Positions 1 to 8,405 of a stretch of DNA of 54,746 bases are shown here, one piece after another. The stretch is from positions 1 through 54,746 of the forward strand of contig CBDCBA010000030.1 of assembly GCA_965214125.1 (NCBI GenBank). The letters are read 5' to 3'. Origin of the DNA: CBDCBA01 sp965214125. GTDB taxonomy: Bacteria; Planctomycetota; Phycisphaerae; Tepidisphaerales; Tepidisphaeraceae. Made by a program: the position numbers and the translations under genes. Below the pieces are notes generated by a model, which was given only the letters and a program-made list of their open reading frames with translations, made no database searches and was not told the origin of the DNA. Within the stretch, counting starts at the first letter, position 1. Every line of letters starts with the position of its first letter.

Positions 1-684
1 TGGGCGGATCGATTCATTGCCGGAACCGCCATCAAGTTCAACGGCACACAAGTAATTAGCGCATGGTATGAGCAGGGCCGAGACGAAAATCGACAGCCCG
101 TCAGCAGACTTTTTACTGCAGAACCGGGTGATTCGGTTACAAATCTGTTCACGATCACGGTCGTATCACGCGGACGCGAGCGTCTCATCGAGATACGGGG
201 GCAGAAATCTAATGCAGATGATCAATTACAATCGCTGCCGGCAAACGGCAACATTGACTTCTACGGCGGTCCAGATCGTTCAGCCCAAGTCGATCATGCC
301 GACGCCGTTGCGATTCAGAATCACGTTGTAGCGTTGGATGCATACACACCGCTCGGGCCCGCCACTGAGCCGCAGCAGATCGTTAGAGCGTTGTGCAGCC
401 ATCACCCTGATTGGATTGGCGCTTTGGGTGGCCACGCCTCTGAGTTTCCGGATGCTTGGGACGTTGCTCCGGTCCGTTTCAGTCGGGTGTCAGAGTCTAC
501 GTTTATGGCAAAGCGAGTAGCTACGAGTAGGCATCTGTCGAAAGCGGATGGGAAAATCCGACTTACGCAGCAGATTTTGATTCGAGACGGTCTTCCCGTG
601 AAGGTAACGGTGCATGACTCGCTGTTTGACCCGGACGTTGATCGACTTCGAGTACGAATGGTCATCACGTTCAGAAGCGGATGA
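1..684 (+). CDS. Unknown protein, 5'-truncated by window edge
   Basis: Frame 1 is open from the first base to a TGA at 682-684, giving at least 227 residues. There is no start in the window: the first in-frame methionine comes late and the protein upstream of it reads as continuous coding sequence. I recognise no domain. The visible part is mainly hydrophilic and beta-rich in appearance, with no membrane segment. Base composition is clearly lower in GC than the rest of the window, with many A/T third positions. The frame overlaps the next ORF if that one starts at 614. It may belong to the same operon as the two membrane proteins that follow. Confidence 0.6.
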   Translation, partial: WADRFIAGTAIKFNGTQVISAWYEQGRDENRQPVSRLFTAEPGDSVTNLFTITVVSRGRERLIEIRGQKSNADDQLQSLPANGNIDFYGGPDRSAQVDHADAVAIQNHVVALDAYTPLGPATEPQQIVRALCSHHPDWIGALGGHASEFPDAWDVAPVRFSRVSESTFMAKRVATSRHLSKADGKIRLTQQILIRDGLPVKVTVHDSLFDPDVDRLRVRMVITFRSG

Positions 685-1099
685 TCCGGATGATGTTTTG
701 AGTCTTCGTGGAAGCAAGTTGTCACTAGTCAAGACGACCAGCCAGCAGGCGGCACCCCAAAGAAGTTCGATCGAGTTTGGTTACACCTCCTACAAACCGG
801 TTGCGGCTTCCAGGCTTTCGCAGGAAGAACTTCGATCACGCCTGCACCCCGCGGTTCCCGATCATTACATGGTGATGGTCCAGAATCGGAACAGCAATAT
901 GGTTGAGGTTGAACCTAGCGAGTTTTGGACGGTCGCTGTAGAAGATGCGAGCGAGCGAGAAACGGTTGTTCTCGGGACTACGGCCGCGCATCAAGAACAC
1001 TTGGCAGCGGACCGTCAGCGGCGGTGGTATGCGATCGGCGGCCTAGTCCTCGCGTTTGGAGCCGGCGTAGGCATCTACATCTGGAAGGTTCGGCGATGA
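614..1099 (+). CDS. Small protein with C-terminal membrane anchor, unknown
   Basis: This reads as a hydrophilic N-terminal part of about 130 residues followed by one hydrophobic segment near the C-terminus (WYAIGGLVLAFGAGVGIYIW) and a basic tail ending KVRR. That layout suggests a single-pass, tail-anchored membrane protein. The start is uncertain: ATG 614 would overlap the previous gene by 71 bases, while TTG 698 lies just after the upstream stop. The stop overlaps the next start as ATGA at 1096-1099, so the gene is probably translationally coupled to the MauE-like gene. No homologous family was recognised. Codon use is AT-richer than downstream genes. Confidence 0.6.
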   Translation: MTRCLTRTLIDFEYEWSSRSEADDPDDVLSLRGSKLSLVKTTSQQAAPQRSSIEFGYTSYKPVAASRLSQEELRSRLHPAVPDHYMVMVQNRNSNMVEVEPSEFWTVAVEDASERETVVLGTTAAHQEHLAADRQRRWYAIGGLVLAFGAGVGIYIWKVRR

Positions 1100-1602
1100 C
1101 AAGCGGATTGGAACCAGTGCAAGACACTCGCGAAGTGGAAAATATCCCACAAGAGGCCGCTCCGCGGACTACCGCCCGATCTGCGCTGCTCGTAATCGCT
1201 TACGCCGCTACTTGGTTCCTTGGCGGCGTCTTTATCTTCGCGGGCGTTCTGAAGTTATTTGACCTTCGCGCCCTTGATGAGTTCGCGGCTTGGGCAAATC
1301 TCCCGCAGCAGCTTTGGCCTTGGATCGGCTTTACGGTAGGCCTGTTTGATGTGCTGCTCGGCACGCTCCTAATCCTCAACGGCCTGACGCGCCGCTGGCC
1401 GCTCGTGGCCGTTGTCATTACCCTGCTGGGGTATACCGGCGTGCTGGTGGCGTTGCACCTGACCGGCTCCCACGCCGGCTGCGGGTGCTTTGGCGGCGGG
1501 CACGAAGAGGAGGCCAGCACGCTCCTGCCAATCGGCCGCAACCTCGGCCTGCTCGGCACGGCCGCGTGCGCCCTGCTCCTCCAATGGCGCCTCGGCCGCT
1601 AA
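1096..1602 (+). CDS. MauE/DoxX-like membrane protein
   Basis: 168 residues with about four hydrophobic segments (LLVIAYAATWFLGGVFIFAG, then WIGFTVGLFDVLLGTLLILN, LVAVVITLLGYTGVLVALHL, and a C-terminal NLGLLGTAACALLLQW). A loop motif GCGCFGG sits between segments 3 and 4. This order and the Cys-Gly-Cys loop match the MauE/DoxX superfamily, whose members are linked to disulfide or redox chemistry at the membrane. A longer upstream frame exists, but ATG 1096 is preferred because it gives an ATGA overlap with the upstream gene and starts just before the conserved hydrophobic core. The ancestral role in methylamine dehydrogenase maturation is not implied, since no mau genes are present. Confidence 0.7.
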   Translation: MTSGLEPVQDTREVENIPQEAAPRTTARSALLVIAYAATWFLGGVFIFAGVLKLFDLRALDEFAAWANLPQQLWPWIGFTVGLFDVLLGTLLILNGLTRRWPLVAVVITLLGYTGVLVALHLTGSHAGCGCFGGGHEEEASTLLPIGRNLGLLGTAACALLLQWRLGR

Positions 1603-1934
1603 GCGAGAGGATGGCGACGCGACCGTTCGGCCTCGACCTGTCCTGAACGCCCCGCCGCTCGCCGGCGCCGCTCGCGCAGCACGACGATGCCGCAGGCGAG
1701 GATCCCCGCGATGCACGTCGCCTTCCACGCTAGCAGCCACCATGGGTCGTACCACGCGCCGGTCTGCGTCTCGACCAGATCGCTGACGCCGAAGAGGAAC
1801 AGTGCGGCCGCGAGCCCCAGGCTCCAGCGCCGCGAGCGCGTGCGGCGCGAGGTTGCAATCGCGAGGACCGACAGACTGATCCACAGGAGCGCTTCCACCG
1901 CGTTGCCCCAGATGAACAGCGGGTGGAGTTGCAT
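1599..1934 (-). CDS. Small integral membrane protein, unknown
   Basis: 111 residues with roughly three hydrophobic stretches (FIWGNAVEALLWISLSVLAI, WSLGLAAALFLFGVSDLVE, and WLLAWKATCIAGILACGIVV) and an Arg-rich C-terminal tail. It converges on the MauE-like gene with a four-base tail-to-tail overlap. It lies downstream of the SecA-like gene on the same strand, with about 115 bases between them, so cotranscription is possible. The family was not recognised. A related look is known for small planctomycete membrane proteins annotated as hypothetical. Confidence 0.6.
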   Translation of the reverse strand: MQLHPLFIWGNAVEALLWISLSVLAIATSRRTRSRRWSLGLAAALFLFGVSDLVETQTGAWYDPWWLLAWKATCIAGILACGIVVLRERRRRAAGRSGQVEAERSRRHPLA

Positions 1935-2049
1935 GGGGGTCGGGGTTCAGTCAGAACCAGCCGCAAGCGACTGGGCGTTCGGGAACTTGGGAACCCGTTC
2001 TGTGTTGGTGACGACGTGGTTTTTGCTTTAGCTTGTCGAGCGTTCGGAG

Positions 2050-3999
2050 TCAGAACGGGAGTGAGGAGTCCATCCAGTCGTCGCTCTTGAGCACCTGCTT
2101 CCGGTTGAAGCGGGCGACGCGCTCGGCGCGCTTTTGGGCGAGGCGGATCAGGCGATTGGCACCGATGACGCGCCAGCGGCGGCGAGACTTGTCGGCGTGG
2201 CGGCGGAGCAGGTCGTCTTCGGCGCTGGCAAACATCTGGGCCTCGCCGGGGTCGCCCTGGCGGGCGGCGCGGCCGAAGAGCTGGCGGTCGACGCGGGCCG
2301 ACGTGTGCGGCTCGGTGGCGATCACGTGCAGTCCGCCGTTCTCCTTCACGCCCGCACCCAGATGGATGTCGGTGCCGCGCCCGGCCATGTTCGTGGCGAC
2401 GGTGATGGCCGAGGGTTGGCCGGCGCCGCTGACGATCTGGGCCTCCTGCTTGTCTTGGCGGGCATTGAGGACCAGGTGCTCGAGCCCACGCTCCTTCAGC
2501 CGGCGCGACACTTCCTCGCTCGACCAGACGCTGCGCGTGCCGATCAGCACCGGTCGGCCCGCTGCGTGAAGCTCCTCGACGCGGTCGACCACGGCGTTCC
2601 ACTTCGCGTCCGCGGTCGAGAAGAAGCGCAGCCGCCGCTGCTTGCGGATGCAGGGGCGGTTGGTCGGGATGCGCACGACCGGCCGGTTGTAAATCTGCCA
2701 CAGTTCGCCGCGGGCCTCCCACGCGGTGCCGGTCATGCCGCCGAGCAGTGGGTATTGCCGGAAGAATCGCTGGAAACTGAGCCGGGCAAGGTTCTCCTTG
2801 TCGCTCGTGACCTCAACGTTCTCCTTCACCTCGATCGCCTGGTGAAGCCCGCCGCGCCACGAACGGTCGGGCATCACGCGGCCGGTCGACTCGTCGATGA
2901 TGGCGACCTTGCCGTCGTCGGTGAGCATGTACTGCTCGTCCTTGAGAAAGCAGTGCCGCGCGACAAGGGCCTGTACGACGAGTTCTTCACGCCGACGCCG
3001 CCCGACCCAGAAGCCGCTGTCCTCGATGTGCGGCAGCTTGTCGGCCAGCTCCACCAGCCGCGCCTTGCCGCGGCCGGTGAGCTCGACCTTGCGATCGACG
3101 CGGTCGACGGTGAAGTCGACTTTTTCCTTGAGTTGGGCGGCCAGCTCCGCCGCCTCGCGGTAGAGGGGCTCGTTGGCGTTGCCATCCGGCGAGTTGCTGA
3201 TGATGAGCGGCGTGACGGCCTCGTCGATGAGCAGGCCGTCGGCCTCATCAACAATGCAGCGCCAGAGCCCCGGCACCAGGCACGGGCGGTTCTGCCTGCC
3301 CGAGAGCAGGCCGATGGCGGTGCTGGTGCTGGAGCGTTGGTCGCCGAGGGCGATCTGGTCGCGCAGGAAGTCGGCGACGAGCTCTTTGCTCGTGCAGTAG
3401 ACGACCCCGCCGCGGTAGATGCGGCAACGCTGGTCCGGCGTGGTTTCGTGAACGACGGCCCCGACGGTTACGCCGAGCTGTCGGTAGAGCGCTCGGTTGA
3501 GTTCGGCGTCGCGGGCGACGAGGTAGTCGTTGACGGTGATGACGTGGACCGGCCGCCCCTGCCACGCCCAGATGGCGGCGGCGAGGACGGCGGTGAGCGT
3601 TTTGCCCTCGCCGGTGGCCATCTCGGCGATGTAGCCGCGTGTCATGGCGGCGGCACCCATGATCTGCACGTCGTAGGGGCGCTTCTCGACGGTGCGTACG
3701 CTCGCCTCGCGGGCGAGGGCCAAAGCACGGTCGAACTCGCCCTTCACCAGCCGGTTGCGGCGTGCCAACTCGCGCAGCCGCGTGACCTCCTCGGCGAACG
3801 CCGACGCGGAGAGTTTCTGGACCTCCGGTTCGAGCTTGTTCACGCGCCGCGCCTGCGCCTTGAGCGAGGCGAGCATCGGCGTCTTGTGCCGCGCCCACCC
3901 GACCGCCGCGTTGGCGGCCACGTCGAGGCCCTTCACCTCGGGCGCCTTCACGCGCCGGGCGTCAAAAATGTGAAACAGTTCGCCGGCAGCGGAGGACAT
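2050..3999 (-). CDS. SecA-like ATPase, short form lacking the C-terminal region
   Basis: 649 residues, against about 850-900 for housekeeping SecA. The motor is complete: Walker A MATGEGKT at 127-134, DEADGLLIDEA at 251-261 (SecA-type Walker B), GMTGTA at 421-426, then ATNMAGRGTDIHLG and FGRAARQGDPG near 535-585. The preprotein-binding segment between 270 and 415 is present, with recognisable SecA text such as DESTGRVMPDRSWRGGLHQA. After motif VI only about 60 residues remain, so most of the helical scaffold, wing region and SEC-C zinc finger are missing. The ATG at 3999 is chosen because the 30 codons upstream lie inside a repeat hairpin. It is last in the four-gene HlyD/M50 cluster, which suggests a dedicated motor, not general secretion. 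The family call is firm; the role is inferred. Confidence 0.9.
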   Translation of the reverse strand: MSSAAGELFHIFDARRVKAPEVKGLDVAANAAVGWARHKTPMLASLKAQARRVNKLEPEVQKLSASAFAEEVTRLRELARRNRLVKGEFDRALALAREASVRTVEKRPYDVQIMGAAAMTRGYIAEMATGEGKTLTAVLAAAIWAWQGRPVHVITVNDYLVARDAELNRALYRQLGVTVGAVVHETTPDQRCRIYRGGVVYCTSKELVADFLRDQIALGDQRSSTSTAIGLLSGRQNRPCLVPGLWRCIVDEADGLLIDEAVTPLIISNSPDGNANEPLYREAAELAAQLKEKVDFTVDRVDRKVELTGRGKARLVELADKLPHIEDSGFWVGRRRREELVVQALVARHCFLKDEQYMLTDDGKVAIIDESTGRVMPDRSWRGGLHQAIEVKENVEVTSDKENLARLSFQRFFRQYPLLGGMTGTAWEARGELWQIYNRPVVRIPTNRPCIRKQRRLRFFSTADAKWNAVVDRVEELHAAGRPVLIGTRSVWSSEEVSRRLKERGLEHLVLNARQDKQEAQIVSGAGQPSAITVATNMAGRGTDIHLGAGVKENGGLHVIATEPHTSARVDRQLFGRAARQGDPGEAQMFASAEDDLLRRHADKSRRRWRVIGANRLIRLAQKRAERVARFNRKQVLKSDDWMDSSLPF

Positions 4000-4097
4000 A
4001 AGTGAAATGCTGAATGAGGAATGCTGAATGAGGAATGACCGAGAGGCTGATGCGTCCGTTTCCGGCATTCCGCATTCAGCGTTCCGCATTCCTCATT
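4000..4097. repeat. Word-repeat hairpin filling the M50/SecA-like gap
   Basis: A 14-bp tandem repeat (AATGCTGAATGAGG) occupies 4006-4033 and continues as AATGA. The facing arm at 4066-4097 is built from the same words in inverse orientation (CATTCCGCATTC, AGCGTTCCGCATTC, CTCATT). The arms pair imperfectly because one carries an extra seven-base word. On the transcribed minus strand the purine-rich arm starts at the stop codon of the M50 gene (the TGA is part of the word), and the element ends at the SecA-like ATG. No Shine-Dalgarno site is visible between it and that ATG. Confidence 0.85.
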
Positions 4098-6318
4098 GGA
4101 CGCTCGCCGTCGGCGTGACGGACTGGCTTTGGATCAGTTGGAGCAGCGACCGCCACGCCTGCTCGGCGATGGGCTCGTCCTCGAGCTTGATGCGGACGTG
4201 GACACGCTGGCCGGGCAGGTGGGTCTCGGCGAGTTCGTCGCCGTCGTTGGGGAGGGTGAAGCGCAATTCGAACTGGTTGGTCGCCGACTTGGTCGGGTCG
4301 CGCGGGTCAGGCGCGATCGTTCCGCCGCCGGCGAAGGTCAGGGCGGCCGAGCGCAGCTCGTTCTTCGCGCCGGGCAGCACGCGCACGTCGCCGAGCTCCT
4401 CGCCCTGCAAGACGGTGTCGACGTCGCCCGCCAGCCGCGCCTGCACGAGTGCCGCGCCGCGGCGCATGCCCTCCTCGACGCGCTGGAAGTCGTTCTGGTC
4501 GACCGCGACGAAAACCTCCAGCCGCGAGTCGTCCTGCACGATCGCAATCGCGTCGCCCTGCTTCACCCGCGTGCCGACGCGTTCCTCAATGCGCGGCGAC
4601 AGCACGCGGCCAGCGACCGGGGCGGTCACGACGAGCTCGTCGGCGAGCTGCTGCGCCCGCGCCAGGTTGGCCTCGGCGTTGCGGAGACCCTCGCGGGCAA
4701 CCGCGCCGGTGGCGGGGTCGTTCAGGTTGCTCGCGTCGAAGCGCAACCGCGCCCGCTTAAGCTGGGTCTTGGCGACGGCAAGCCGCGCGGCGACCTGGTC
4801 GTTCGTCAGGCGAAGCAGCACGTCGCCGGCCTCGACCATCTCGCCGTCGGCCACGAGCACCTCGGCCACCGTGCCGGGCGTGCGAACCGTCGCCCGCACG
4901 CGCTCGAGCGGCTCGCTCACGCCCTCGGCACGCACGGCCGACGGCACGGGGATAAAGCCGATTCCCGCGATCAGGATCGCCAGTCCTGCCAGCGTCAGCG
5001 ACCACGCCCGCGTGCGTTTGCGGTTGAGCTCGGCCTCGGTCGAAAGGTACTTGAACGTCTTGAATGCCGGCACGATGAAGAAGGTCGCCACGGCTCCGGC
5101 GGCGAGGAACACGCCGATCACCTTCACCTGTTCGGGCAGTTGGAACCAGACCATCATCAGGATCGCGAACCCGATGAACATGCGGTACAGCCCGCTGGCG
5201 ACCCAGTAGATCATCAGCCACAGCTTCTGCCGCAGCGTGGCCGGCAGCGGGATCTGGCTGCGCACGCCAAAGCCGTAACGCTTGACGAGCCCCAGGCTGT
5301 ACTCGCGGCTTTTTTGCTGGAGGTTGGGGATTTCCAGCAGGTCGCTCAGGATGTAGTAGCCGTCGTAACGCAGCAGCGGGTTGGCGTTGAAGAGCAGCGT
5401 GCTGACCGACGCGATCAGCATCGTGTAGTACGCGATCTGGTTGACCGCCCCGCCGTTGTCGAGCGTTGCCACCCAGACGAACGCCGCGACCGCGGCGCAG
5501 AAGACCTCGACGATCATGCCCCCCGCGCCGACGAGGATGCGCTTCCACTTGCTGCTAAAGCCCCACGCGGTGCTCGCGTCGACGTACGGGCAGGGCATCA
5601 GCACGAGGAACATGATGCCGACCTCGTGGCACTCCCCGCCGAACCGCCGGCAGAGAAAGGCGTGGCCCATCTCGTGGAGGAACTTGGTCAGCAGGAAGAC
5701 CCCGCCCAGCGCCAGCCACATCTCGACGGTGCCGCTGCCGAGCAGGTTTTGCGTCTGCCGGTAGAAGTCGTCGCTGTTGGGCAGCACCAGGAACAGCGCC
5801 AGTCCCACGGTCGCCAGCCAAAGGAACATGCCGAACCTGCTCAGGAACGGCCCGACGAGCGGCATCCAGAGCTTCAGGAAGCGGTCCGGGTCCCACAGCG
5901 GCAGGCGCGGGAAGAGCAGGTTCATCAGCCTGCCCTGGAACTTGCGCTGCCGCTGCTTCTTCTGGCGGCGCAGCAGCACCTGGGCGTCGGGGGCGATGTT
6001 CGTCTCGACCAGGTTGGCCGAGTAGAGCTGCGACAGGATCTGGATGACCTCCGGCTGCGTCGGGGCGTCATCGGCGAGCTGCCCGCCAACGTGCTCCCAG
6101 GCCTCGCCGACGGTGCGCGTGCCGTCGAGCAGGCCGACAAAGGCGTAGGCGACGTCGCTGAGGCGGTGGAACTGGTTGCCCGCCGGGTCGCGCACCACGT
6201 ACCAGCGTTCGCCGCGATAATGCTGCCGCGAGATCTGCGCCGCCGCCCGCAGGCGCGGCTTGAGGTCCTTCACGCGGTACCACGACTCGGAGAAGGTGGG
6301 GCGGAGTTGGAGGGTCAT
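4093..6318 (-). CDS. PqqD-like / M50 zinc protease / HlyD fusion protein
   Basis: 741 residues in three parts. Residues about 25-110 resemble a PqqD/RRE-type winged helix (WYVVRDPAGNQFHRLSDVAY, later QLYSANLVE). Residues about 150-430 form a multi-pass M50 site-2-type protease with HEMGHAFLCRRFGG at 215-228 and the third-ligand region NANPLLRYDGYY at 311-322. From about 440 one membrane segment leads into a HlyD/lipoyl-like adaptor half (VRTPGTVAEVLVADGEMVEA, APVAGRVLSPRIEERVGTRV). M50-HlyD fusions with an RRE-like head are known from peptide (RiPP-type) processing and export loci. The neighbours are two more HlyD adaptors and the SecA-like motor. Substrate is unknown; no precursor peptide was recognised nearby. 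Confidence 0.88.
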   Translation of the reverse strand: MTLQLRPTFSESWYRVKDLKPRLRAAAQISRQHYRGERWYVVRDPAGNQFHRLSDVAYAFVGLLDGTRTVGEAWEHVGGQLADDAPTQPEVIQILSQLYSANLVETNIAPDAQVLLRRQKKQRQRKFQGRLMNLLFPRLPLWDPDRFLKLWMPLVGPFLSRFGMFLWLATVGLALFLVLPNSDDFYRQTQNLLGSGTVEMWLALGGVFLLTKFLHEMGHAFLCRRFGGECHEVGIMFLVLMPCPYVDASTAWGFSSKWKRILVGAGGMIVEVFCAAVAAFVWVATLDNGGAVNQIAYYTMLIASVSTLLFNANPLLRYDGYYILSDLLEIPNLQQKSREYSLGLVKRYGFGVRSQIPLPATLRQKLWLMIYWVASGLYRMFIGFAILMMVWFQLPEQVKVIGVFLAAGAVATFFIVPAFKTFKYLSTEAELNRKRTRAWSLTLAGLAILIAGIGFIPVPSAVRAEGVSEPLERVRATVRTPGTVAEVLVADGEMVEAGDVLLRLTNDQVAARLAVAKTQLKRARLRFDASNLNDPATGAVAREGLRNAEANLARAQQLADELVVTAPVAGRVLSPRIEERVGTRVKQGDAIAIVQDDSRLEVFVAVDQNDFQRVEEGMRRGAALVQARLAGDVDTVLQGEELGDVRVLPGAKNELRSAALTFAGGGTIAPDPRDPTKSATNQFELRFTLPNDGDELAETHLPGQRVHVRIKLEDEPIAEQAWRSLLQLIQSQSVTPTASVQ

Positions 6319-6416
6319 GGCAGAAGGAGCTAGAAGCTAGGAGTCAGGAGCTAGTCAGACTTCCGATTTCGCATCTGGAACTAGCTCCTAGCTTCTAGCT
6401 CCTAGCTTCCTTTGGG
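6319..6416. repeat. Word-repeat hairpin filling the GAF-HlyD/M50 gap
   Basis: The left arm at 6326-6354 and right arm at 6381-6410 are made of the words GCTAGGAG, GCTAGAAG and GTCAGGAG. GGAGCTAGAAGCTAGGAG is shared exactly by one arm and the reverse complement of the other. On the transcribed minus strand the purine-rich arm follows the GAF-HlyD stop by a few bases, and the pyrimidine-rich arm ends just before the M50 ATG. The sequence differs from the neighbouring elements but the design is the same. Confidence 0.85.
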
Positions 6417-8405
6417 TCACAGCCACAACTTCAGCTTGATCCAGTCGCCCAGGCGGTGGGTCCATTGCCAGGCGAGGGATTTGGGGGCGACGTCGATGCG
6501 GGCCTCGCCGCTGGCGTTGACCTTCCAGTGGCGCTGGTCGGCCTCGGCGGCGTCGACCACGGCCACGACGGTGAAGGCGTTGCGGCCACTGGCCGGGTCG
6601 GCGGCGGCGGAAGGGATCACCTTCACCACGCGGAACGGCACCTTGTCGCCGGGCACGGCGGCGGTCGCGAGCGTGCCCACGTCCCCCTTTTGCACGTCCT
6701 CGATGTCGCGGTCGGCCACCTTCAGCTCCGCCAGCAAACTCGAATCGTCGCCGATGATGACGAGCGGGTCGCCCACCCGCACCACGCTGCCGATGCGCTC
6801 GCGAAGGTCGGTCTGGCCCGGCACCTCCAGCACCACGCCTTCGATGGGCGCGAGGATCGTCGACTTGGCGATCTCCGCCCGAAGCCGCGCCGCCCGCGAC
6901 TCGGCCGTCTCGGCCTGCAAATCGGCCAGCCGGGCGGCGACCTCGCTCGCGGGCTGGTTCGGGCGGTCGGTCCGCGCCAGCGTCGCCTCGGCCCGCGCCT
7001 CGGCGGCAGCGTTGAGCTCTTCGAGAAGTTGGAGTTCCAAATCCTCCGTGTTCAGCCGCGCGATCTCGTCGCCTTTCTTCACGACGTCGCCGACATCCAC
7101 GGACACGTCCTCGATCCGCCCGTCGTACGGCACGTCGACCACCCGCTGCTTCTCGGCCACGAACTCGAACGGGGCCGAGATCTGGTACATCGGCTTGAAG
7201 AGCAGAAGGAACAGCACCAGCCCGATCGCCGCGGCCACCAGCACCTTCGCCAACGTGTGCTGGCGCAGGCCGAAGAGCTTCTTCGTGTTGTCGCGGACGC
7301 TCAGGCCCGTTTTGGTGATCAGGTAGCGGTCGTTCTGATACCGGTCGTAAAGCTGCGGCGCCAAGAGCTCGGCGGCGACGGCGAGGGCCGTCGCCTCCTG
7401 CGGGGTGGCGGCCTTCTCCGGCGGGAACTCGAGCGTCAGCACGCCCACCACCTCGTCGCGGCGGCGCAGCGGAACGCTGACCACGCGATTGCCCCCCTCG
7501 CGCTGGCTGAGCATCATCGCCTGGCGCGTCACGTTCTCCGTGCTGGCGCCGGCGGGGTCGAACTGGATGAACTCGTCCTGGTCGAGGCACTCCTCCATCA
7601 CGGCCACGAGTTGGACGCTGAGCTCCTGCTTTTTGTCGAACTCCTCGGTGTGGCTCAACGCCACGAGCTTCACGCGGTCGTTGCGCAGGCCCTTGACCCA
7701 GCCGACGGCCACGCGGGCGGCGCCGGCGCGGGCGGCGAGCTCGTTGCACAAGCCGGTCGCGGCGGCCTGAAAGTCCTCGCCGGTCGCGACGGTGCTGGCG
7801 AACTGGAAGACGTCCTGGTGTGTGCGGGCGGCCTCGCTGCTCTTCTCGTGGTCGCGGCGGAGCAGGAACAACTCGAAATAGCCGGCCACGAGCTGCATCG
7901 TGCTCAGGCGCTGCAGCGCCCGGTTCTCGTCGCGGCAGCGCGTGATGACCGCCGACGCCGCCACCGGCCGATCGTTCTGACGCAGGATCGTAACGAGGCA
8001 GAACTGCGGCTCGCTGTCGTTGCCCGGCCCGCTGTCGCTGATCCGCAGGGCCCCGTCCTTGTCGCTGCCCAGGCACTGCGTGACGATCTCGCGAAAGGCC
8101 ATCAACGCCTGGCGCTTCACGCTCTCCTCGACGTTGTCGGGCCGCACGTGGGCGACGGTGCGCAGCTCCGGCTTGCCGTCGGGACCCTGGCCTTCGAGCA
8201 GGAAGGCGGCGGCCTCGGTGCCGGCGACGACGACCGCCTGGGTGTGGACAAGGGCGTCCATGAAGTCCGGCAGGTTGCCGGCGCTCTCGACGAGGCGCTG
8301 CACGAGGCGGGCGCGGGTCACGCGCTTCTCGCCGCGCTCGCGCTCCTCCTGTTGCTGGCGCTGCTGGTCGGGCTGCGGGACGGCGGGATGGGCGACGGAA
8401 GCCAT
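6417..8405 (-). CDS. GAF-domain, single-pass HlyD-type adaptor protein
   Basis: 662 residues. After a Gln/Glu/Arg-rich start, two alpha/beta regions occupy residues about 50-375; the second (about 210-375) reads as a GAF domain, with VVSVPLRRRDEVVGVLTLEF as its typical C-terminal strand pair. A membrane segment follows (VLVAAAIGLVLFLLLFKPMY, about 400-420). It leads into a HlyD/lipoyl-like periplasmic half with an alpha-helical hairpin (EELNAAAEARAEATLA) and APIEGVVLEVPGQTDLRERI. The layout implies a cytoplasmic sensory module on an envelope adaptor. It lies second in the HlyD, GAF-HlyD, M50-HlyD, SecA-like cluster. A standard HlyD would have only a short cytoplasmic tail. What the GAF domain binds cannot be read from sequence. 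Confidence 0.85.
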   Translation of the reverse strand: MASVAHPAVPQPDQQRQQQEERERGEKRVTRARLVQRLVESAGNLPDFMDALVHTQAVVVAGTEAAAFLLEGQGPDGKPELRTVAHVRPDNVEESVKRQALMAFREIVTQCLGSDKDGALRISDSGPGNDSEPQFCLVTILRQNDRPVAASAVITRCRDENRALQRLSTMQLVAGYFELFLLRRDHEKSSEAARTHQDVFQFASTVATGEDFQAAATGLCNELAARAGAARVAVGWVKGLRNDRVKLVALSHTEEFDKKQELSVQLVAVMEECLDQDEFIQFDPAGASTENVTRQAMMLSQREGGNRVVSVPLRRRDEVVGVLTLEFPPEKAATPQEATALAVAAELLAPQLYDRYQNDRYLITKTGLSVRDNTKKLFGLRQHTLAKVLVAAAIGLVLFLLLFKPMYQISAPFEFVAEKQRVVDVPYDGRIEDVSVDVGDVVKKGDEIARLNTEDLELQLLEELNAAAEARAEATLARTDRPNQPASEVAARLADLQAETAESRAARLRAEIAKSTILAPIEGVVLEVPGQTDLRERIGSVVRVGDPLVIIGDDSSLLAELKVADRDIEDVQKGDVGTLATAAVPGDKVPFRVVKVIPSAAADPASGRNAFTVVAVVDAAEADQRHWKVNASGEARIDVAPKSLAWQWTHRLGDWIKLKLWL

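Noticed and set aside
2050..3999. Calling this gene the housekeeping secA
   Set aside because: It is about 200-250 residues too short at the C-terminus and is linked to M50/HlyD genes.
4000..4089. N-terminal extension of the SecA-like gene to 4089
   Set aside because: The added 30 residues (MRNAECGMPETDAS...) are simply the translated repeat hairpin.
2134..6333. Long plus-strand frames opposite the SecA-like and M50-HlyD genes
   Set aside because: Both read as Asp/Arg/His-rich antisense shadows; the minus-strand frames carry intact family motifs.
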